Origin: Nitrospira sp. CG24C | GTDB lineage: Bacteria > Nitrospirota > Nitrospiria > Nitrospirales > Nitrospiraceae | Reading direction: 5' to 3' | Length of the DNA: 64,000 nt | Assembly (NCBI GenBank): GCA_002869885.2 | Contig: NEWR02000010.1 | Location: forward strand, 210,813 to 274,812 | Part shown: piece by piece, positions 19,251 to 28,632 of the stretch | Numbering within the stretch: position 1 is the stretch's first letter | How the letters are laid out: every line of letters begins with the position of its first letter | The notes under the pieces: model-generated | Database searches by the model: none | The model's input: only the letters and a program-made list of their open reading frames with translations | What the model was told of the DNA's origin: nothing | Program-made: the position numbers and the translations under genes

Positions 19251-19629
19251 TGTAGGATCCCCCACCCGTGGCTGTCCCTTCCGCACCGCTTTTCACGTCG
19301 TAGACGCCTCCCTTCTCAGGATCGTCAGGCGGAATTACACGCCAGGTCGTCGACGTCTCCGTAAGCGGATCGATCGGGACGGCGCGGAGATACTTCTTGG
19401 TGGCCAAATCTTGAAGCTGGTCCGGATACCTTCCAACGTCGCTGAAATGCTTATCCAGGGCGTCCCGCATGATCCAAAGGTTTTCCCTCATGACCACTTC
19501 TTTGGACTTTTGCAGGCTGGAGAAATACCGGGGCACTGCCAGGGTCAGCAGCGTCGAGACGATGGCCAGGACCACCAGCAGCTCGATGAGAGTAAAGCCC
19601 CGCGCGTCCTGTCGATTGCATAATCGCAT
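19240..19629 (-). CDS. Type II secretion/type IV pseudopilin
   Basis: The leader MRLCNRQDARG is followed by FTLIELLVVLAIVSTLLTLA with Glu5, the class III signal cleaved by a prepilin peptidase. Its globular part (YPDQLQDLATKKYLRAVPIDPLT, then GGVYDVKSGAEG) is similar to the upstream pseudopilin and to GspG-type C-domains. ATG at 19629 is used; an in-frame GTG at 19647 overlaps the previous stop. It is a middle gene of the pseudopilin trio. Confidence 0.88.
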   Translation of the reverse strand: MRLCNRQDARGFTLIELLVVLAIVSTLLTLAVPRYFSSLQKSKEVVMRENLWIMRDALDKHFSDVGRYPDQLQDLATKKYLRAVPIDPLTETSTTWRVIPPDDPEKGGVYDVKSGAEGTATGGGSYSEW

Positions 19630-19640
19630 CGCACCGCCCT

Positions 19641-20126
19641 TTACCACTTCGAATAGGGAATGCCGTTCAACCCGACACCCTTATTCAGGGAATACACATC
19701 GAAGACATCGTTGCCGGGACTCGGTTCCTCCGGCGGGCTATCGTAGCTCCTGAGCCCCCAGGTCTCCGCCGCAGACACCGATGGATCTGTAACCAGTGGA
19801 TCGCGCGGGAGCCGGCGCAAGTAGATAATGCGCTTCTTCTTCTGACTCGTCTGATCGACGACCCCTTCCGTAAGATCCTTCAATGACTTGGGATAGCCGG
19901 AATCCGTCGTGCCCTTGACAATCCGCCCGGCATCGAAATCTCTCCGGTGGGCGTCGATCGCCTCACGGATCTGCAGAAGCGATTGCCGGAGTTCCTGCTC
20001 TTTGCTGCGCTGCGAGACCAGGCTGGCAAGGGGCATGGCGGCCGAGGCGAGCACTCCGACGATCGCCACAGTCATGACCATCTCCACCAGCGTAAAGCCC
20101 CGCTCAGCTCGGATCCGCTCGTTCAT
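19641..20126 (-). CDS. Type II secretion/type IV pseudopilin
   Basis: This 161-residue protein has a short basic leader MNERIRAERG followed by FTLVEMVMTVAIVGVLASAA, with Glu5. The C-terminal part has YPKSLKDLTEGVV, YLRRLPRDPLV and DVFDVYS, matching the pattern of the next two genes. Its ATG overlaps the secretin stop by four bases. It would be incorporated into the periplasmic pseudopilus. Confidence 0.9.
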   Translation of the reverse strand: MNERIRAERGFTLVEMVMTVAIVGVLASAAMPLASLVSQRSKEQELRQSLLQIREAIDAHRRDFDAGRIVKGTTDSGYPKSLKDLTEGVVDQTSQKKKRIIYLRRLPRDPLVTDPSVSAAETWGLRSYDSPPEEPSPGNDVFDVYSLNKGVGLNGIPYSKW

Positions 20127-22276
20127 GGAACCGGCCCCGCGCTTTCTGTTCCTTCAGCCGGGATCGGCGCACTTTGAGCTGGAACCTCGGAGGCATCTTC
20201 GGCGGCGCCTTTTTTCGTTCCTTCCGGGTCCGGAGCGGGGGTCGGCTCAGTTCGCGCCGGGCTTTCAGGAGGATTTCCAGCAACGGGCGGCACAGTGACT
20301 GCCTTATGGCCGTTGGCTTTCTTCCCGCCAACCAGGGCTGTGGCAGAAGCCGGCTCATTTTGAGCTGGACCCTCGGAAGGGTTTCCGACTACGGCAGCCC
20401 CCATTGTCACAGTCGCAGGCAGCCCGGCGGGCCCCTTCGATTCCACAATGGGCCTGCGCTCGTTCTCACCTATCTTGACCGTCAAGGGAATGCCTCGCGA
20501 GCTTTCTGTGCCGTACAAAATTTCTGACGACGCAATGTTGGGGCGCCTGCCGTGCCGGATGACATGGGGTGTGATCGACAGGGCAATTTCCTGTTTGCTC
20601 TTATCGCTCTTCTCGGAGCTGAAGAGCCGGCCGAGGATCGGGAAACTACTGAGTCCCGGCACCTTGCTGGCCGTTTCACGATCAGCGTCGCTGATCAGCC
20701 CTGCCAGGACCTGCGTTTCGCCATCCCGCAATCGCAGCACGGTCGAGGCAGACCGCGTGCCGACCTGATAGGACAAGCTGGCCCCGTTCGTGCCGGGGGA
20801 GGTGACCTCTTTCACAATGTTACTGACTTCCAGGTTCAGCTTCATGGAGACTTCGTCGTCCCAATAGATTGTCGGCTCCACTTCGAATTTCAACCCGACA
20901 TCGAGGTACGTCACACTGCCGGTCACCACACTGCCGGATCCGCCGATGATCGGCGTCACCGCGTTTGTGAAGACAGGCACACGGTCTCCAACGTGAATCT
21001 TGGCCTTTTCATAATTCCGCGCTCTGATCCGCGGGCTGGAGAGGATATTGACATTGGAGTCTTCCCTTTTCAGATTGATCGTCGCCCCGAGACTCGACAT
21101 ACCTGTGTGTGCGCGGTCGAATATGAGATTTTGGAGCGTCTGGACCGCCGTAGTTCCTGTGGCCGCGACTGGGCCGAGGACGCTGAGGCTGACCTGGTTT
21201 GGGAACTTGATCCCGATCTCTGTCAGCTTCGAGCGCGTGATCTCCACGATTTCCACTTCCATCATGACTTCCGAATCCTCCAGGTCGAGCGAGATGAGAA
21301 GCTTCTCGGCCATGCGGACCACCTCCGGCGTATCCCTCATCACGAGCAGCCTCGCATGCTCGTCGATGAACAGGGACTTGGTGTCCAGCATCACCTTCAA
21401 CAGGCTCATTGCCTGCTTGGGGTCTGCGTTCGTGAGATGGAAGGACTTGACCATCTGCTCTTCGTAGCGCCGCCGTTTGTCCGGCGTGTCGGGGTAAATC
21501 AAGAGGATGTTGTCGGCGAGGAGTTTTCTCTCCAGCCCATGCTGGGTGAGCACCATGTCGAGCGCCGACTCGATCAGCATATCCTTCACAAAAATGTTCG
21601 TTTTGGCATCGCTCTTCACGTCTTTATCGAGCACGAAATTGATGCCGCTGGTGCGCGAGAGCGCCTCGAAGACCATGCCCAGTGGAGATTCGCGGAACTG
21701 CAGCACAGCGATTCGATCCTCTTTCAAGCGCAGCTTCGGCTTGACCGGCTCCGGTGGCGGGCTTTGCGAGAGAATACGGTCCAGCATCTGTTTCGCTTCG
21801 CTGTTGTTCGGGTCCGTGCTCAAGATATGCCCCAGCTGCGCCTGAGCTTCCTTGAGCTCATTGTGGCCGATCAGATCCTTGGCCATCCGGATCTCGAGCT
21901 GGTTCATTTCCGCATGCTTTGTCGACTCGAGGCCGGCCAACGCTTGGGCATTGGCTTTGTCCAGTTCCAGCGCGTGCTCATAGAGCCGGCGCGCCCCCGT
22001 GAAGTCCGAAGCGGCGCGGGCCGCATCCGCTTCCTGAAGCTCGCGTTGGACGACATATTTTCGCGTCATGCGCAACTGGGTCCGCAAGAACGTACTGTCC
22101 GGATCTTTTTTCACCGCATCTTCCATCTTGGCCAACCCGACATCCAATCGCCCGGCATTGATGTCCGACATCCCCTCGTTGAATAGCTGGTTGGCGCTGC
22201 AGCCGGCGAGCCAACCGGCGAGCAAGACACAGCCGAGTATGCCTGTCCAGAACCTGGCGCGAATGTAGCGTGTCAT
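20123..22276 (-). CDS. Secretin (GspD/PilQ/MshL family) with TPR-like N-terminus
   Basis: This 717-residue protein forms the outer-membrane gate. A lipoprotein signal ends in LLAGWLAGC. Residues about 30-170 are TPR-like helices (ALELDKANAQALAGLEST), then N-domains (DRIAVLQFRESPLGMVFEALS; HARLLVMRDTPEVVRMAEKL). The C-terminal secretin domain follows, with VGDRVPVFTNAV, TYLDVGLKFEVEPTI and the closing GLSSFPILGRLFSS. The last 140 residues are a low-complexity, Pro/Ala-rich tail, unusual for the family. Its start overlaps the PilP-like gene by four bases. Confidence 0.95.
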   Translation of the reverse strand: MTRYIRARFWTGILGCVLLAGWLAGCSANQLFNEGMSDINAGRLDVGLAKMEDAVKKDPDSTFLRTQLRMTRKYVVQRELQEADAARAASDFTGARRLYEHALELDKANAQALAGLESTKHAEMNQLEIRMAKDLIGHNELKEAQAQLGHILSTDPNNSEAKQMLDRILSQSPPPEPVKPKLRLKEDRIAVLQFRESPLGMVFEALSRTSGINFVLDKDVKSDAKTNIFVKDMLIESALDMVLTQHGLERKLLADNILLIYPDTPDKRRRYEEQMVKSFHLTNADPKQAMSLLKVMLDTKSLFIDEHARLLVMRDTPEVVRMAEKLLISLDLEDSEVMMEVEIVEITRSKLTEIGIKFPNQVSLSVLGPVAATGTTAVQTLQNLIFDRAHTGMSSLGATINLKREDSNVNILSSPRIRARNYEKAKIHVGDRVPVFTNAVTPIIGGSGSVVTGSVTYLDVGLKFEVEPTIYWDDEVSMKLNLEVSNIVKEVTSPGTNGASLSYQVGTRSASTVLRLRDGETQVLAGLISDADRETASKVPGLSSFPILGRLFSSEKSDKSKQEIALSITPHVIRHGRRPNIASSEILYGTESSRGIPLTVKIGENERRPIVESKGPAGLPATVTMGAAVVGNPSEGPAQNEPASATALVGGKKANGHKAVTVPPVAGNPPESPARTEPTPAPDPEGTKKGAAEDASEVPAQSAPIPAEGTESAGPVP

Positions 22277-22872
22277 GTTGCAGACCCCATGCTAATGGTT
22301 TGCTTGCGATCCAACGGCAGGTAGGTCATGTTCAACTGCCCCCCCTCCTCGCCATCGATGGAATACACAGAGTCGAGGATTTGTCCGACCTCAACGGTGT
22401 ACAGTTTGTTATCCTTGATCAAAAAATAGATCGTCTGCCCGGACAATTGCCGCTGAACTCCGGCAAATTTGAAGGGGAAGGGCGGAGTTGGAATCACGAC
22501 AGGCGGCGGTGGCTCTACCACAACCGGTTCGGTCGGCGCCTCCTCAATAATCACCTGACTTGGCGGCGGAGAGGAGGGCGGAGGCGCGGAATGCGACCTG
22601 CTCTTTTTAGACTTCCCATAAGAGCGAGGCCCGTCCTGTTTCGAGGAGGAGGACGGGGAAGAGGATAATGGAGACGGGCTCTCCTTTCTCATGCCATCCG
22701 GAAACATATCGTTCACACCCTTCCCGGTCACCCGCTGATTCAACTTGCTGAGATCGAGACCGAGATTCCCCTGAGGACTCGCCGTCGGGCTGCCTGCGGA
22801 CACGACGGCAGCCTCCAGGAGGATCACCAGGAGGGACGCAAGCATCACATATGTCGACGCGGAGGCGGCCAT
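22273..22872 (-). CDS. PilP/GspC-like periplasmic linker protein
   Basis: This 199-residue protein has an N-terminal signal or anchor (ASTYVMLASLLVILLEAAVV), a long Ser/Pro-rich linker (residues about 60-125) and a small C-terminal beta domain (FAGVQRQLSGQTIYFLIKDN, YTVEVGQILDSVYSI). That is the homology-region fold of PilP and GspC, which contacts the secretin. Identification rests on size, domain order and position between the PilO-like gene and the secretin. It overlaps the secretin by four bases. Confidence 0.75.
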   Translation of the reverse strand: MAASASTYVMLASLLVILLEAAVVSAGSPTASPQGNLGLDLSKLNQRVTGKGVNDMFPDGMRKESPSPLSSSPSSSSKQDGPRSYGKSKKSRSHSAPPPSSPPPSQVIIEEAPTEPVVVEPPPPVVIPTPPFPFKFAGVQRQLSGQTIYFLIKDNKLYTVEVGQILDSVYSIDGEEGGQLNMTYLPLDRKQTISMGSAT

Positions 22873-23690
22873 CAGCTGTCTCTCCGTAAAAATAGCGTGA
22901 AGCTGACCGTCGTCTTTGCCTGAGCGCCATCCATCATATTCTTCTCGACATCCACCTTTGCGAGAGCGGCGCTTGGAATCTCGGCCAACACCGCCCTCAG
23001 GAACTGGCGTACGTTGAGATAGGGACCGACCAACGGCAACGAGGCTTCATAACGGATCAGACGGCCTGAATGGTCGTCGATGACATGATAATGGCCGGCC
23101 TGTAAAACCAGATGCTGCTTTTCAGCCAATTGATTGATCTTCCGCAACGTCTCCGGCACTTCCTTGGCCGGGGGGAAAATGGCATAGAAGTCAGACAGTT
23201 GTTCTTTGGGGGTGCGGGGAGCCATGGCGGGAGATGCTCCCAATCTCTGGACACGCACCAGAGAAGCTTCGAGTTCTTCCAATATCTGTGCCTGTTCCGC
23301 CTCGAGGGTGAGTACCGCAGACAGGTAAAACATCACCGCAAACGCACAGAGGCCAAGACCAACGGCGCCCGAAACACCAAGTCGCTGCACCCACAGTGTG
23401 AGAGTCCATCCCATGTGCCCCACTGACGGCAGATTTCGCTTGGTCTTGGAGAGACTCCCCTCGAGGCTTGAAGCCACAAGCCGCTGCCCCAGGAGTCTAC
23501 GGGCCCACCCCGGCTGCGCGACTGACGGCTGGTTTCGCGTGGCCTCCTTGAGAGCGGTCATTCGGCCTGCCAGGATCTCGACCCAATGAATCGGCAGCCG
23601 GCGCAATAGGCTTGCTTTCCTGGCCTGCGGCGCAGGGTTGGTGACCGCCGATGTCGGTCCTGTCGATCTGAGGAAGCCGCTGAAGTTCAT
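22872..23690 (-). CDS. PilO/GspM-like inner-membrane assembly protein
   Basis: This protein of about 272 residues has a cytoplasmic N-terminus of roughly 100 residues containing two similar segments (NQPSVAQPGWARRLLGQRL and NLPSVGHMGWTLTLWVQRL). One membrane helix (GAVGLGLCAFAVMFYLSAVL), a short coiled coil (LEAEQAQILEELEASLVRVQ) and a ferredoxin-like periplasmic domain (FLRAVLAEIPSAALAKVDV) follow. This is the PilO/GspM plan. ATG 23690 overlaps the PilN-like stop as ATGA; the longer open frame upstream is an out-of-frame shadow. The duplicated cytoplasmic segment is unusual. Confidence 0.8.
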   Translation of the reverse strand: MNFSGFLRSTGPTSAVTNPAPQARKASLLRRLPIHWVEILAGRMTALKEATRNQPSVAQPGWARRLLGQRLVASSLEGSLSKTKRNLPSVGHMGWTLTLWVQRLGVSGAVGLGLCAFAVMFYLSAVLTLEAEQAQILEELEASLVRVQRLGASPAMAPRTPKEQLSDFYAIFPPAKEVPETLRKINQLAEKQHLVLQAGHYHVIDDHSGRLIRYEASLPLVGPYLNVRQFLRAVLAEIPSAALAKVDVEKNMMDGAQAKTTVSFTLFLRRDS

Positions 23691-24232
23691 GTTCGCACTC
23701 TCCACTCCGCCACGATAGAAAACCGCACCGGCTTCGCGCGATCCTTGTCTTCCCTCTGATGACGGCTGAGGTATGCATGATCGATGATGTCGAATCCCGC
23801 CAGTTGCGTCACGAAATCCAACAGGACATCGAAGTCGGCCGCTCGCCCATCGATCACCACTCGCTGTTCGCCCACGTCCGGATGGATGGCCATGAGGGCG
23901 ATTCGATCGCTGTGCCGGCCCCACACCTCTTCCACTGCGATGAAGAGCGGATCCCACGGAATGGTGAGCTGGCCCAACACAGTCTGGGATTCTTTGATGT
24001 CCGCGCGAAAGGTCTTGAGTTCCTCCGTCAACTTTTCCTTTCCCATGCGCTCCCGACCCGTCTGCTGCCTGAATGCCTCGATCTTCTCCATCACGAGAGC
24101 AGTCTCTTCCCCGAGATACCAGTAGTACGATCCGGTCACCACGACCAGAAACAGACCGATGCCCAGCCAGGCAGCCCCCTGGCTGGTCCACCACACCGCC
24201 CTGTTGGTATAGTCGAGCCTTAAAGGATGCAT
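23687..24232 (-). CDS. PilN/GspL-C-like assembly protein
   Basis: This 181-residue protein begins MHPLRLDYTNRAVWWTSQGA, followed by a membrane helix (WLGIGLFLVVVTGSYYWYL), a coiled coil and a small alpha/beta domain (VVIDGRAADFDVLLDFVTQL) ending in RFSIVAEWRVR. This matches PilN-type proteins. It sits between the PilM-like gene (13-bp overlap) and the PilO-like gene (4-bp overlap). Confidence 0.82.
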   Translation of the reverse strand: MHPLRLDYTNRAVWWTSQGAAWLGIGLFLVVVTGSYYWYLGEETALVMEKIEAFRQQTGRERMGKEKLTEELKTFRADIKESQTVLGQLTIPWDPLFIAVEEVWGRHSDRIALMAIHPDVGEQRVVIDGRAADFDVLLDFVTQLAGFDIIDHAYLSRHQREDKDRAKPVRFSIVAEWRVRT

Positions 24233-25074
24233 GAGAAATGGCTTGCCTCCTCAACCGCCTGAGGGCGCATGAGAGCCGTCCCCTTCCGGTTGTCCTTGCG
24301 ATCCTGTTCACCGAGAAATCTCACAGGGAGCCCCATGGACGTCGAATCGGTCCCCGCACGGGAAGGCGCCAATAGATACAGAGCGCCGGGCGGGACGGAC
24401 TCCTCACCGATCAGTCGCTCCCGTGAAAGCCATAGGGATAGCTCCGAAGCCCAGTCGCCCTGTGTTCGCCAGCGCCGCAGCGCAACCCAACGGTTGCGGC
24501 CCAGGAGGGCTCCGCACAGCATGCCGCTCTCCACAGTCACGAACCACTGACTCTCTTCACGGAAATCCTGCTGCCAACGGTTAAACGATGCCATGAGCAG
24601 AGGTTCCACACTCACGAGCTTCGTGTGGCTCGCCGCCGCCGCCAGGGTCAACCGGCTCATGAGAGACTCGTCCAGCGCGCTGGCGACATGAGATTCGCCC
24701 GGCCTGTCGAGGCTCATCCGGATCGCCCAGTTCTTGGCGACCGGGCCATGGGTCACCGCAAAATGGCGCCGGGCGAGCACCAGATGTTCCTTCTCGTTGC
24801 TCAAGTCGTCGCTCCAGGGCACCAAGACATAGCGCACAAAATGGTTGGAGAGGATGATCCGGAGCGATGCCCCCCGCCACTGGGGGTTGGCCGCTAAGTA
24901 GGCTTCCAGCGCTGCGGCAGCCGGCTCCCAGCCGGCGGAACCCTCGGACGAGCCGGATACCGGCACCGTCGTCGTTGCCATCAGTCCCGGGCGAAAACCG
25001 CGGGGCCGATGCGCCACCAGCAACCGGTCGGGGCATAGGAGGATGCTGAGCTGGTCAGCCCACAAAGGTAACAC
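24220..25074 (-). CDS. PilM/GspL-N-like cytoplasmic protein
   Basis: This protein of about 284 residues begins MLPLWADQLSILLCPDRLL and has an actin-like/GspL cytoplasmic look: SLRIILSNHFVRYVLVPWSD, then an EEHL-type helix and VSVEPLLMASFNRW and WFVTVESGMLCGALLG. It would couple the ATPase to the membrane proteins. GTG at 25074 has GGAGGAG upstream at good spacing and overlaps gspE by 20 bp; the longer ORF start would lie well inside gspE. Strong PilM ATP motifs are not visible, so a GspL-N-like role is possible. Confidence 0.75.
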   Translation of the reverse strand: MLPLWADQLSILLCPDRLLVAHRPRGFRPGLMATTTVPVSGSSEGSAGWEPAAAALEAYLAANPQWRGASLRIILSNHFVRYVLVPWSDDLSNEKEHLVLARRHFAVTHGPVAKNWAIRMSLDRPGESHVASALDESLMSRLTLAAAASHTKLVSVEPLLMASFNRWQQDFREESQWFVTVESGMLCGALLGRNRWVALRRWRTQGDWASELSLWLSRERLIGEESVPPGALYLLAPSRAGTDSTSMGLPVRFLGEQDRKDNRKGTALMRPQAVEEASHFSCIL

Positions 25075-26752
25075 GGTTGATCTCCTCCAACGTGGTAATG
25101 CCTTGACGAACGAGATCCATTGCGGAGTCCCGAAGAAAACGAGTGCCGGTTGCCCGTGCCGTATCTTTAATCCGGCGGATCGGTTCTTTCGCGACGATCT
25201 GCTCGCGGATCTCGTCGGTGAGCAGCAGCACCTCCGCAATGGCCCTGCGTCCTTTGTATCCGGTGCCATAGCAGTCCTTGCAGCCGCGGCCGGTTCGAAA
25301 ATTGAAGTTCGCGGCCTCCGCGTCGGCCAGCCGTGACGCGGCCAGAAGTTTGCTGTCCGGATGGTAGGGCTCGATACAATGGGGGCAGAGGACGCGCAAG
25401 AGGCGTTGCGCGATGACCCCGTTCAATGCCGAGACGAAATTATAGGGCTCCACGCCCATATGGATGAATCGCCCGATGATGTCCAGCACGTTGTTGGCGT
25501 GGACCGTTGCCAATACCAGGTGTCCTGTCAGTGCCGACTGAACGGCGATCTGGGCCGTTTCCGAATCACGAATTTCTCCGACCATAATCTTGTCCGGGTC
25601 GTGTCTCAGGATCGAACGCAGCCCGCGGGAAAACGTCAGGCCTTTCTTTTCGTTGACGGGAATCTGCAGAATCCCCGGCAGCTGATATTCCACCGGATCT
25701 TCGATCGTGATGATTTTGTCCTTGCCCTGGTTCAGCTCGTTGAGCACGGCATAGAGAGAGGTCGTTTTCCCGCTCCCCGTCGGGCCTGTGACCAACATCA
25801 AGCCGTAGGGCTCGGAGGCGAGTCCGCGGATCTGCATCACCGTCTGCTCGTCGAAGCCGATCATATCCAGCCGGAGCCCCTGACTCTGCTGCGATAACGA
25901 CTGCTTGTCCAGAATACGAATCACCGAGTCTTCTCCATGGATGCTGGGCATCACCGACACCCGGAAATCCACCGCGCGGCCAAGGACAGCCAGCTTGAAG
26001 CGGCCGTCTTGGGGAATCCGCCGCTCCGAGATGTCCAGTTCCGACATGACCTTGATGCGGGAGATCGCCTGCTCGGCCATTTCCTTGCCTTCCACCACTT
26101 TCACTTTCAGCAGCACCCCATCGATCCGATACTTGACCGTGAGATCCGACGTTCCCGCTTCAAGATGGATGTCGCTGGCGCCGAGCTTGAAGGCATCGTA
26201 AATCGTCGAATGCACCAGCTTGACTACGGGGCTGGTTCCTTCGCTGATCGATTTGATCGACAGATCCTCGATGGCCTCGGACGCCCGGCGTCCCTCCGGG
26301 CCGAGCGCGAGCACATCGTCCATCGCGCGGGCCTCGGCCTCATACTTCGCGAACATCGAGAGCAGCGCGGTGCGATGGACCAGAACCCACAGGGCAGGCT
26401 CCCGGAGTTGCTCATTCACCCAGGCTTGCTTGGCCGGATCGAACGGATCGCAAAAGGCCACACAGAGAAGCCTGTCCCCGTCTCGGAACGGCAGGCATTC
26501 GTGCGCCACCGCTTCGGGGTAGGAGATACTGTCGAAATTTGCCTCGCAGGCATTCAAGGCATCGTGGCTCAGGCAGCGGTACTGGAGGGTCGCGGCCAGT
26601 TTCGCCGCGAACTCGTCGTGGCCCAGCTTCACCTGATCGTCCAGCGTCTCAATCAGTGGCCGTTTCTCACGAGAGGCGCCCGTTTTCGCGAGCGACAACT
26701 CGCTCGATGAGAATCCGGCGTATCCGGCGATCGTGGACTCGATCTGGTTCAT
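25055..26752 (-). CDS. gspE: GspE/PilB-type secretion ATPase
   Basis: This 565-residue hexameric ATPase powers pseudopilus assembly. It has an N-terminal MshEN-like domain (YRCLSHDALNACEANFDSIS), a central domain (GASDIHLEAGTSDLTVKYRI), Walker A GPTGSGKTTSLY, Walker B IMVGEIRDSETAQIA and a tetracysteine zinc motif (CPHC and CKDC about 30 residues apart). ATG 26752 overlaps the gspF stop as ATGA; the longer open frame is spurious. Confidence 0.95.
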   Translation of the reverse strand: MNQIESTIAGYAGFSSSELSLAKTGASREKRPLIETLDDQVKLGHDEFAAKLAATLQYRCLSHDALNACEANFDSISYPEAVAHECLPFRDGDRLLCVAFCDPFDPAKQAWVNEQLREPALWVLVHRTALLSMFAKYEAEARAMDDVLALGPEGRRASEAIEDLSIKSISEGTSPVVKLVHSTIYDAFKLGASDIHLEAGTSDLTVKYRIDGVLLKVKVVEGKEMAEQAISRIKVMSELDISERRIPQDGRFKLAVLGRAVDFRVSVMPSIHGEDSVIRILDKQSLSQQSQGLRLDMIGFDEQTVMQIRGLASEPYGLMLVTGPTGSGKTTSLYAVLNELNQGKDKIITIEDPVEYQLPGILQIPVNEKKGLTFSRGLRSILRHDPDKIMVGEIRDSETAQIAVQSALTGHLVLATVHANNVLDIIGRFIHMGVEPYNFVSALNGVIAQRLLRVLCPHCIEPYHPDSKLLAASRLADAEAANFNFRTGRGCKDCYGTGYKGRRAIAEVLLLTDEIREQIVAKEPIRRIKDTARATGTRFLRDSAMDLVRQGITTLEEINRVTFVG

Positions 26753-27939
26753 TGGATACTCCCCGCGAGCTCGAACATGGGGAAATACATGAGGAGCACG
26801 ATCGTTCCGATCACGAGGCCGATGGCGGCCATCAGAGCAGGCTCGATCAATTTCGTCAGCCAATCCAGCACGCGCGCGATGTCTTCGTCATAGAAAACCG
26901 CGATCCGTTCCATCATCTCGCCCATCTGTCCGGTCCGCTCCCCGACTCGCAACATGCGGTGGGCGACCGGAGTGGTCAATCCGTGCGATTCCATCGCCTG
27001 GGAAACCGGCTTTCCTTCGCGGAGATCCCGCACAGCCGCGTGAAGCGGCCCGCGCAATGACAGGGGAAGAATGCCTGAGACCATCTCGATGGCGGCCACG
27101 ATCGGGATACCGCCCTTCACCAGCATGCCCAACGTGCGATAGAAGCGCGCCAGATCGAATACCTGGAGCTGGCTCCCGATAGCCGGAATCGATCGAAGTT
27201 GTGACAAGACCCGCGCTTTCACGGCGGGAAGCGTGAGACCGTAGGCAGAGGCGATCCCCACAAACGCCAGGCAGCCCATGACCAGGAGGCCGTGCTCCTC
27301 CATCACCTTTCCCCACTCCAGCAACAGCTGAGACAACACCGGAAGATCCTTGCCCGCGTCTTCATAGATGCGGCTGAACTTGGGCACGACATACATCATC
27401 AAGAACAGCATCACGAGTCCGCCGACGACGAGCAGCACGATCGGATAGATCGAGGCGCTTACGAGCTTCTTACGAACCTGATCCAGTTGCACCTGGTAGG
27501 CGATATACCGGGACAGGGCTTCGCGGAGATCACCGGTTCTCTCGCTTGCACGAACCGTCGCGACATAGAGCGCAGGAAAACTGGAAGGCAACTGTTCGAC
27601 CGACGAGGAGAACGTGAGCCCTTCCCGCAGTTTGGTCAGAATCTGTTCCAGCACTTGCTTCAAATCCGGATGGCGCTCTTTTTCCCGGAGTGTCTCGAGC
27701 GCTTCAACCAACGACAGACCAGCCCCCAGTAGGGCGATCAGTTCTTGGCTGAACAGAGTCAGAGGAAAAGTCGTCCTCCGCTTGAGATACGAAGCCAATC
27801 CAGCCCGTTTCGAACGAAGCGTCAACACCTCGTAGCCCAGCCGCTCGACCTGACGGCGAGCATCGTCGGCATCGACGGAGTCGACGCTCAGCTCCACCAC
27901 ACTCTCCAGCGACTGCATGGCCTTGACGTGGTACTGCAT
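26749..27939 (-). CDS. gspF: GspF/PilC-type inner-membrane platform protein
   Basis: This 396-residue protein has two T2SSF repeats (FSQELIALLGAGLSLVEALE and FYRTLGMLVKGGIPIVAAIE) and three membrane segments (IVLLVVGGLVMLFLMMYVVP; VMGCLAFVGIASAYGL; and near the C-terminus, LMAAIGLVIGTIVLLMYFP). It is the rotor-like platform between GspE and the pseudopilus. It starts 6 bp after gspG and overlaps gspE by four bases. Confidence 0.95.
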   Translation of the reverse strand: MQYHVKAMQSLESVVELSVDSVDADDARRQVERLGYEVLTLRSKRAGLASYLKRRTTFPLTLFSQELIALLGAGLSLVEALETLREKERHPDLKQVLEQILTKLREGLTFSSSVEQLPSSFPALYVATVRASERTGDLREALSRYIAYQVQLDQVRKKLVSASIYPIVLLVVGGLVMLFLMMYVVPKFSRIYEDAGKDLPVLSQLLLEWGKVMEEHGLLVMGCLAFVGIASAYGLTLPAVKARVLSQLRSIPAIGSQLQVFDLARFYRTLGMLVKGGIPIVAAIEMVSGILPLSLRGPLHAAVRDLREGKPVSQAMESHGLTTPVAHRMLRVGERTGQMGEMMERIAVFYDEDIARVLDWLTKLIEPALMAAIGLVIGTIVLLMYFPMFELAGSIQ

Positions 27940-27945
27940 AGCCCC

Positions 27946-28392
27946 CTACCAGTTCGTGATGTCTTCGTTTTCGACCGTTCCACCCGGTTGCGCATCTTTG
28001 CCGAACGACCAGAGATCGAACTCGTTGTGCTCCCCGGGGAATTTATACGAGTAGGGACGGCCCCATGGATCCGTGGGAAGGGCTTTCTTCAAGTAGGGTC
28101 CCTGCCATTTCGCTTCCTCCGCCGGTTTGACCATGAGGGCGGCCAGTCCCTGTTCCGTGGAGGGATAGTGGCCTACGTCCAAGCGGTATTGATCCAGCGA
28201 TTGCTCCACCGCAGTCAATTGGGCGCGGGCCGTCTTCGCCTCTGATTTCCCGATCTGTGAAAAGTATCGAGGCCCGACGAATCCGGCGAGCAGGCCGATG
28301 ATCACCATCACGACAAGTAATTCCAGAAGCGTGAATCCCCCATCCGTCCGGCGGGGTAGGAAATGGGTTTGATTCGCTAAAGTGGTTCCCAT
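27946..28392 (-). CDS. gspG: Major pseudopilin GspG
   Basis: This 148-residue protein has a leader ending in GG, followed by FTLLELLVVMVIIGLLAGFV with Glu5. The conserved C-domain shows YPSTEQGLAALMVKP, GPYLKKALPTDPWGRPYSYK and the calcium-site-like stretch FDLWSFGKDAQPGG. This is the true GspG signature, closely matching OxpG-type major pseudopilins. The ribosome site AAAGGAGCTG is strong. First gene of the secretion operon. Confidence 0.95.
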   Translation of the reverse strand: MGTTLANQTHFLPRRTDGGFTLLELLVVMVIIGLLAGFVGPRYFSQIGKSEAKTARAQLTAVEQSLDQYRLDVGHYPSTEQGLAALMVKPAEEAKWQGPYLKKALPTDPWGRPYSYKFPGEHNEFDLWSFGKDAQPGGTVENEDITNW

Positions 28393-28632
28393 AAACAGCT
28401 CCTTTGTTTAGTGCGGTCGGTTCGTTTTGCCGCGGTCTGAGCGAGGCTCAAGCGCGTTATCGATACCCTCTGAATTACCGCTGGATATAGACGATAGTAT
28501 TAACGAAAGGCATATCCGACAATACCCTCCCCGGTGGGGCCAGGCCCCTCCAATAGAGGGGTCTGAAGAGGGGCTAAAGAGGGGGGTCGTTCGTGAAGCG
28601 CGAAGCGTTTCAGAGGGGAGCACTCGGCAGTC
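28393..28632. other. Intergenic region upstream of the secretion operon
   Basis: This 240-bp gap between gspG and the SCO gene has no coding pattern. It contains GC-rich short inverted words (GGGGCCAGGCCCC near 28535) and gspG's ribosome site. The operon promoter should be here, but no confident -35/-10 pair was recognised. Confidence 0.4.

Noticed and set aside
20552-22186. 544-residue plus-strand ORF opposite the secretin
   Set aside because: No domain pattern, biased towards His/Arg/Asp as expected for an antisense frame; the secretin frame on the other strand is clearly real.
22872-24311. Full 479-residue minus-strand ORF as one protein
   Set aside because: The first 207 residues overlap the PilN-like gene in another frame and are Arg/Gly-rich shadow; the real start at 23690 has the ATGA overlap.
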